Source of the DNA: Margaritifera margaritifera
Lineage: Eukaryota > Mollusca > Bivalvia > Unionida > Margaritiferidae
DNA: 64,000 nucleotides
Reading direction: 5' to 3'
Assembly: GCA_029931535.1 (NCBI GenBank)
Contig: JAQPZY010001660.1
Span: forward strand, 955,001-1,019,000
Positions 58,126 to 64,000 of this stretch are shown here, piece by piece. The notes below the pieces were generated by a model. It had not been told where the DNA came from and ran no database searches. It saw nothing but the letters and a program-made list of their open reading frames with translations. The stretch's first letter is position 1, and each line of letters begins with the position of its first letter. Position numbers and translations under genes: made by a program.

Positions 58126-58460
58126 AGTGTGACATACTGAATGTTTAGAGAATTATGTATATTTTTTTATTTTTTTCATACAAGTTTGTGCACTTGATTT
58201 TTGAATAAAAAGATAGAATCTAATATTTTACACAAATCTTTATTTTACGAGTAATAGCTTCAAGTACAAGTCATGGTACAACAAGACTACAGAAGTAATG
58301 AACAAACTTATACTTCTTTGGCTTGTTTGTGGAAATAAAAATCGAATGACATACAGGACGTACATGTGACATATTGATCTTTAAAAACATATTGTTGAGT
58401 CATTAAAGAGAATGAACTGAATTGTGATTCAAGTACTGTGCGTGATTGGAATCCTGCTTC

Positions 58461-59404
<944 letters not shown>

Positions 59405-59732
59405 ACATTTTAAACTCGGTTTCCAATCAACTATGATGTCAGGGTTGACATCTATCTTTTTATGCAATTAACTGTGATGTCAGCGTGGATATCAAAATTT
59501 GTATGCAATAAACTATGATGTCAGCTTGGATATCCATCTGTGCACGCAATAAGCTATGATGTCAGCGTGGATTTCTATCTTGGTATGCAATAAACAGTGA
59601 TGTTGACTTTGCATACAATAAACTATGATGTCAGCATGGGTGTCTGCAGGAATTTTTCCTGGGAGGGGCCAATTTTTTCAGGGGGTGGTGGGTGGGGGTG
59701 GGGCAAAGTAAAAATGCAAGGGACTAGCTTGC

Positions 59733-59792
<60 letters not shown>

Positions 59793-59840
59793 AACTTTGT
59801 ATGCAATAAACTATGATGTCAGCGTGGATATCCAACTTTT
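59405..59840. repeat. ~50-bp tandem repeat interrupted by a MITE fragment
   Basis: Unit ATGCAATAAACTATGATGTC, AGCGTGGATATCYATCTTTGT, about six to seven copies. Between two units a family-4 MITE fragment with an (AT)n run has inserted. Confidence 0.88.
59635..59790. mobile_element. Truncated hAT-like MITE family 4 ending in (AT)n
   Basis: Starts CATGGGTGTCTGCAGGAATT and runs through a G-rich interior into an (AT)n run (about 59736-59790). The right terminal repeat seen in 50426-50663 is absent. Confidence 0.65.
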
Positions 59841-61754
59841 TGTTTTTAAATCTTGGAGTAAATGAATACGCCTATGTCTTTAATAGTAGTTTCCCATCAT
59901 CTTTATATAAAGTCAACATAATGTTTAATGTTAAATGTATGTATACATTTAACATTGTAAATGTACTCATATATTGTATTCTCTAATTTTTGTCACCGGG
60001 TATTTACTCTAATATCAGTGCTATATTTTTCTTTGCACAATCGCATTGTATACCTGGATTTCAATATTGGCTTCTTTTAAATATACTTTCTACTCCGTCG
60101 AAGGATAATTACATATTCTGCGATCTGATGGATACAAAATGTTTACGATTAAGACAAGAAAATGTTCCTTTGGTAACAAAGGTACACATGTAACTAGCAT
60201 AAAAATACATAATACCTACCTATGGAACAAGTGATATGAAGGTTTTGTAAGCTGAAGGGGGTGACGTTTGCAAAAGTGAATCTCAATCAACTATTGAACC
60301 TTCCTTGACATAAGATCTTCACCAATGATCAGCAAAATGAAATCTTTACATTTATACGTCTGATAATTAACTGATCCTGTTTCATTTGAAACTCAATGCT
60401 ATATTGTAAAAGTTCAAAACTTATTGTGGAATGACATTAATGGCTAATATTGCTTATTATAATATTGTATCCAAATATGTTGACCCATCTATAGCATGAG
60501 AGTCGACAACATAAAATATATTGATTAAAACTTTTAGCATCTATTTAATGTTTGCTTTGCACATCGAAGAAAAAAAAGTCTATCAAGTATGAGAAAAAGT
60601 TAAGACACATTACAATACATCTTTCAACACTTTCAGAATAAAATGGCTTTTAAATTACAGATTGTGGCTATTCTGGTGCCTCTCTGCACTAAAGTCGATA
60701 GTAAATATACAAATATATATGACATGTATTTTACATACTTTGTTCTTTAAGATACCCACGATAATACATCAATAACACATCATTAAAAATATATACAACG
60801 GATTTATCAACAGTATATGAACTAGATCTCCACGAAATTCCTAGACTAATCTTTGCTCCTTGGCAACAGCATGAAATATTACTATTTTCTGGAAAAAAAA
60901 CAGTTCATAATTAAACTGAACTACAACAATGACTACTGTTAAAAGATAATTGAAGAAAGTGTTATGAAGTCAAATTGATTGGACCAAATTGAAATCATAT
61001 TTAGTATCAAGGTTAAACTGTAAATAGCGAGAATGTAATGGCAAATAGTCATTACCACACAGCAAACTCGAACAGAATTTTGGGTGATAAGGTAAGGTAT
61101 GGAAGTACATTGAGATATTTGTATTGGCGTAATATGAGAGAGTTATTGCATTCTTTCTGAACGCTGTTTCTGTTGTAGAAATTTAGTACATATTTCGAGA
61201 TGGGGAGTACATTATGCAGGCAACAACGTTAGATAGAAATTCTGACGGCTGCTGTCAGAACGACTAAAGAATTAAATTTGATTAACTGAGGAATAATACA
61301 TCCACTTCCTCTTGAAATGTGGTTTAAGAAAATATTGCAATTGCAGGCAATGTGTTATTCTAATATTTACCTTCTTAAAACAAAATTTAAAATTTGTGTT
61401 TTTAAAACGTACTAGTGTTTTGTAGTTGTGTGGCTCCAAAATGATACCATTAACAAATGACTTACATACTTCCATCCTTTTCCAAAACAATAAAACGAAT
61501 ACATTCAAAGCTAAACCCTCTATTAGTCAGCATCACGTAATCCGAGATTAAAAGACTGGTTTAACTCCTACTTGCAATTACTTTTGACTAAGTTTTAGCC
61601 AAAATCAAAAGTGATCATTTTTCACTCTTGAGTTTTATATTTACATTAGCAAAACATTTTAAAATGCTAATAATAAGATTTTTATAAAATAAAAAATATT
61701 AATACTGCTGACTGAAAATGTAGTCTAATAGATGAAACGTGACTAAATCAATCG
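59841..61754. other. Unassigned, presumed intergenic or intronic
   Basis: No gene could be supported. A possible signal-peptide-like start at 60643 is discussed under findings. Confidence 0.4.
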
Positions 61755-61764
61755 ATGGAACATC

Positions 61765-61975
61765 TGGAAAGAAAATGTTTCTTTTGCGGGATTTTAATTA
61801 ACGCTTTTTATCATATCCATAGCAGGCTTTTAATTAACGCTTTTTATCGTATCCAAAGTAGGATTTCAAACGCATTTTATCAGATCCATACTAGGATTTC
61901 AAACGCTTTTTATCATACCCATATTAGGATTTCAAACGCTTTTTATCATATCCATAGTAGGATTCCAAGCCTTGG
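61765..61975. repeat. ~36-bp tandem repeat, about five units
   Basis: Unit GGATTTCAAACGCTTTTTAT, CATATCCATAGTA with substitutions; the first two units read TTTTAATTAACGC instead. Confidence 0.92.
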
Positions 61976-62365
61976 GATATTTCATTGAACGTTTGGGAAA
62001 GATATGTGCAGCAGGGGTGTCAAAAGCCTACAACTTTTCAGTAAGTTAGCTAAGATATATGTGAATCCATGCTTCGTTTGCTGATAATATTAGCATTTAA
62101 TTTTAAAAAAATAATAGCTTACGCATACACATACTACGACATTTCACTATTACCACAATAAGTATACGAACATGAACAGTTGTTAGCAATGAATGCATCT
62201 CAGAGAATCTAATATTTATAAACTTCATATGCGATAATATCGCAAAGGCTTAACGACAAAACTTTTTCAGGTTCCTGTTTTTTTTTTTGTGTGTTTTTTT
62301 TTTCGTTCTTTTTCCAGTTCATTTGCAATTTATACTATTGCGCACTCAAACTTTGGCGCAACTGG

Positions 62366-63116
62366 TCATAATTTCGTGTATTCATCCCTGTCACCTTTAT
62401 TGCCTGATGTTCGCCTGCTATTAAGTCTGCTCACACCATTCACTGCATGGTTACCGTTGGCACCGTAGATGGTTGAAATGCTACCGTTTCTGCTATTGTC
62501 GGTGCCGTTATATCTGTGGAAATCATCAAAATAAGAATGGTCTTTAGAAGATTTCCTGGAAATTCTGTGATGTTCTATTTGTTGTCCACTGTGAAGGATA
62601 TTTTGGCTTCTTTGTTTTCCAATACTGTTGTTGTACAGATTTGTCTTCTGAGTTTCATTTACACTTCCACTGAGTCTACTCTCTCCTCGAGACGACGAGG
62701 AGTCGGAAACGAAGGATTTGATTGGGCCCTTGCGTCTTTTAAATTTACCAGTTTTAATGAGAAGGACCCACGACATACGAACTTCTGGATTAAAGAAGCA
62801 TCTAAACACAAAAATAAGAAATCCTTGTAATGAGTTTAAAATTGTAAATACATAGTTGATGACAATTTTAGCTTCATTTATCGCAAGGGGACCAAACACC
62901 CATGTTATGCCCAATAAAACCATAACTGTAAAGGCTCCTCTGATCTGGGCTGGGGTTAGTGTGTCCTTGCTGCTTCCAACTTGACCCTTGAACTTTGGTT
63001 TCAATATGACTCTCGATACCATGATGAAAACAACAAGATTGACTAAAAGTATCAAACACGCTGGTCCTAGCAGTCCCGCATAGAATGCGATGGAATTTGA
63101 ATGCGACAGGAAACAC
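62366..63116 (-). CDS. Adhesion-class GPCR, last coding exon (TM5-TM7 and tail)
   Basis: The exon opens after an acceptor (TTGCAG at 63122-63117) in the middle of a codon and ends at a stop at 62366. It encodes about 250 residues: CFLSHSNSIAFYAGLLGPAC into TM5 (LILLVNLVVFIMVSRVIL), a basic loop (KPKFKGQVGSSKD), TM6 (FTVMVLLGITWVFGPLA), TM7 (VFTILNSLQGFLIFVFRCF), NPEVR, then a ~125-residue Ser/Arg-rich cytoplasmic tail. The GITWVFG and SLQGFLIF boxes are diagnostic of family B2 (adhesion) receptors. The tail ends DEYTKL, a class I PDZ-ligand pattern. Upstream exons with the extracellular region must lie beyond 63.1 kb on this strand and were not found in the window. Its frame is intact, so it is likely a functional gene. 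Confidence 0.9.
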
Positions 63117-64000
63117 CTGCAAGATATAATATGTCTATTAGTGCTAAAAAGAGAAATGTTGTGGATTTTCTAAGTATTATGTTCAATTATAAAATTAGCC
63201 AATATCAGATAATTTATGTATCATATATGTATCAAAAGTATTATAAGATACTGCTAATTCCTGTGCATGATGGTTCCGAAACAAATGTGCAGAAGGAGGA
63301 ATACAATTAATCGCATTGTCTGTTTGTCTTTTTTTACACAAAGCATCTGAATACCGTGGATCATTCCTCTAATCTGCAAAAGTAAACTTCGTGTCCTCAT
63401 CTTTCATTTTGTTTGAGAAAAAAAAAAAAGAAATGTAAAGAACACATCATGGAGATAATTGAAATTTGAGTAATTCTGGTCTGTATCTACAAGAGCACAT
63501 TCCTATCCTTCCTCCACATACTGTAGGAGTTGCCCCATCTGAGAAAGCCATGTGGGATAAAACTTTCTTGCCGACAGGTTAGAAATATTTCACATCTAAG
63601 CGGTACTAGAAAATCTTATCTTACCCAACGGATTGATACATTTAAGCAAGCGATCGGCACACGACAGCAGAGAACTACTTTTTGACAAGGAAGGCAACTC
63701 CGATTTGTTTATCGTATACATATACTATCGTCTACACCAGCTATACTTTTGTGGAAGTTTTTTCTCTTCAATTCTGCGTTAAAATCACCTATGAACATGG
63801 ACAACCAATTTAAAGTTGCAATGGAATTATCACCCTATTCATTAAATTACGTTAATAGTCAGTGATGCTTTGAAACTATATCGTTTATGTGTATGATAAC
63901 AGTGTGTCGGTTGTGATGGGGACAATTCTTACCAAACAACGTGAATTTGTCTACACCAAAGTCAAAGTTTTCTAACAAGTTTAGATTCAAAACCGAGGTT
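63117..64000 (-). other. Presumed intron of the adhesion GPCR gene
   Basis: Starts (in gene order, ends) with the acceptor TTATATCTTGCAG. No further exon with transmembrane or GAIN-domain sequence was recognised up to the window end. Confidence 0.5.

Overview
This is eukaryotic, intron-containing, AT-rich, repeat-dense DNA, almost certainly from an invertebrate and most likely a mollusc (probably a bivalve). That placement is inference from the mix seen here: an adhesion-GPCR exon, a YADD-type LINE, a Gmr1-order Ty3/gypsy element, hAT MITEs, a mariner, a tRNA-derived SINE-like repeat and capsid genes of a Polinton/adintovirus-like element. Only one ordinary host gene is recognisable: the last coding exon of an adhesion-class GPCR on the minus strand at 62366-63116. 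Everything else that can be named is mobile or viral-like, plus tandem repeats and microsatellites.

Layout. 0-14 kb holds a decayed integrase-core gene, a Tigger/pogo-like transposon interrupted by a hAT MITE, a 5'-truncated LINE, a striking 8 x 60-bp array, a hAT MITE with perfect 8-bp target duplication, and remnants of a second Ty3 element. 14-27 kb and 36-42 kb are a mosaic of diverged paralogous blocks, into which mariner, hAT, LINE and LTR sequences have inserted and in which two tandem arrays have expanded.

27740-35901 is the most unusual object. It is bounded by a 6-bp target duplication (GCTTTA) and degenerate terminal inverted repeats. All its genes lie on the minus strand: unknown proteins, a penton-like protein, a small basic virion-like protein, a double-jelly-roll major capsid protein, a pX-like membrane-active peptide, an adenain-type protease and another unknown. 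No DNA polymerase, integrase or packaging ATPase was seen. It is a decayed, short, capsid-module-only Polinton-like element, later hit by a 1482-bp solo LTR inside the capsid gene. A paralogous block near 17.26 kb supplies the uninterrupted target site.

42427-49494 is a complete LTR retrotransposon on the minus strand with two 1484-bp LTRs, 5-bp target duplication, a tRNA-Leu-type primer binding site and a polypurine tract. Its pol has the integrase zinc finger upstream of reverse transcriptase (Gmr1-type order), but the integrase catalytic core is absent, and gag carries a frameshift. The solo LTR at 29.5-30.9 kb belongs to the same family.

49.5-62 kb contains more hAT MITEs (one nested inside another), a SINE-like repeat with a long hairpin, a LINE ORF1 pseudogene whose coiled-coil end has expanded into a minisatellite, and several tandem arrays. 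All homology calls were made by eye from the translated sequence; no database search was run.
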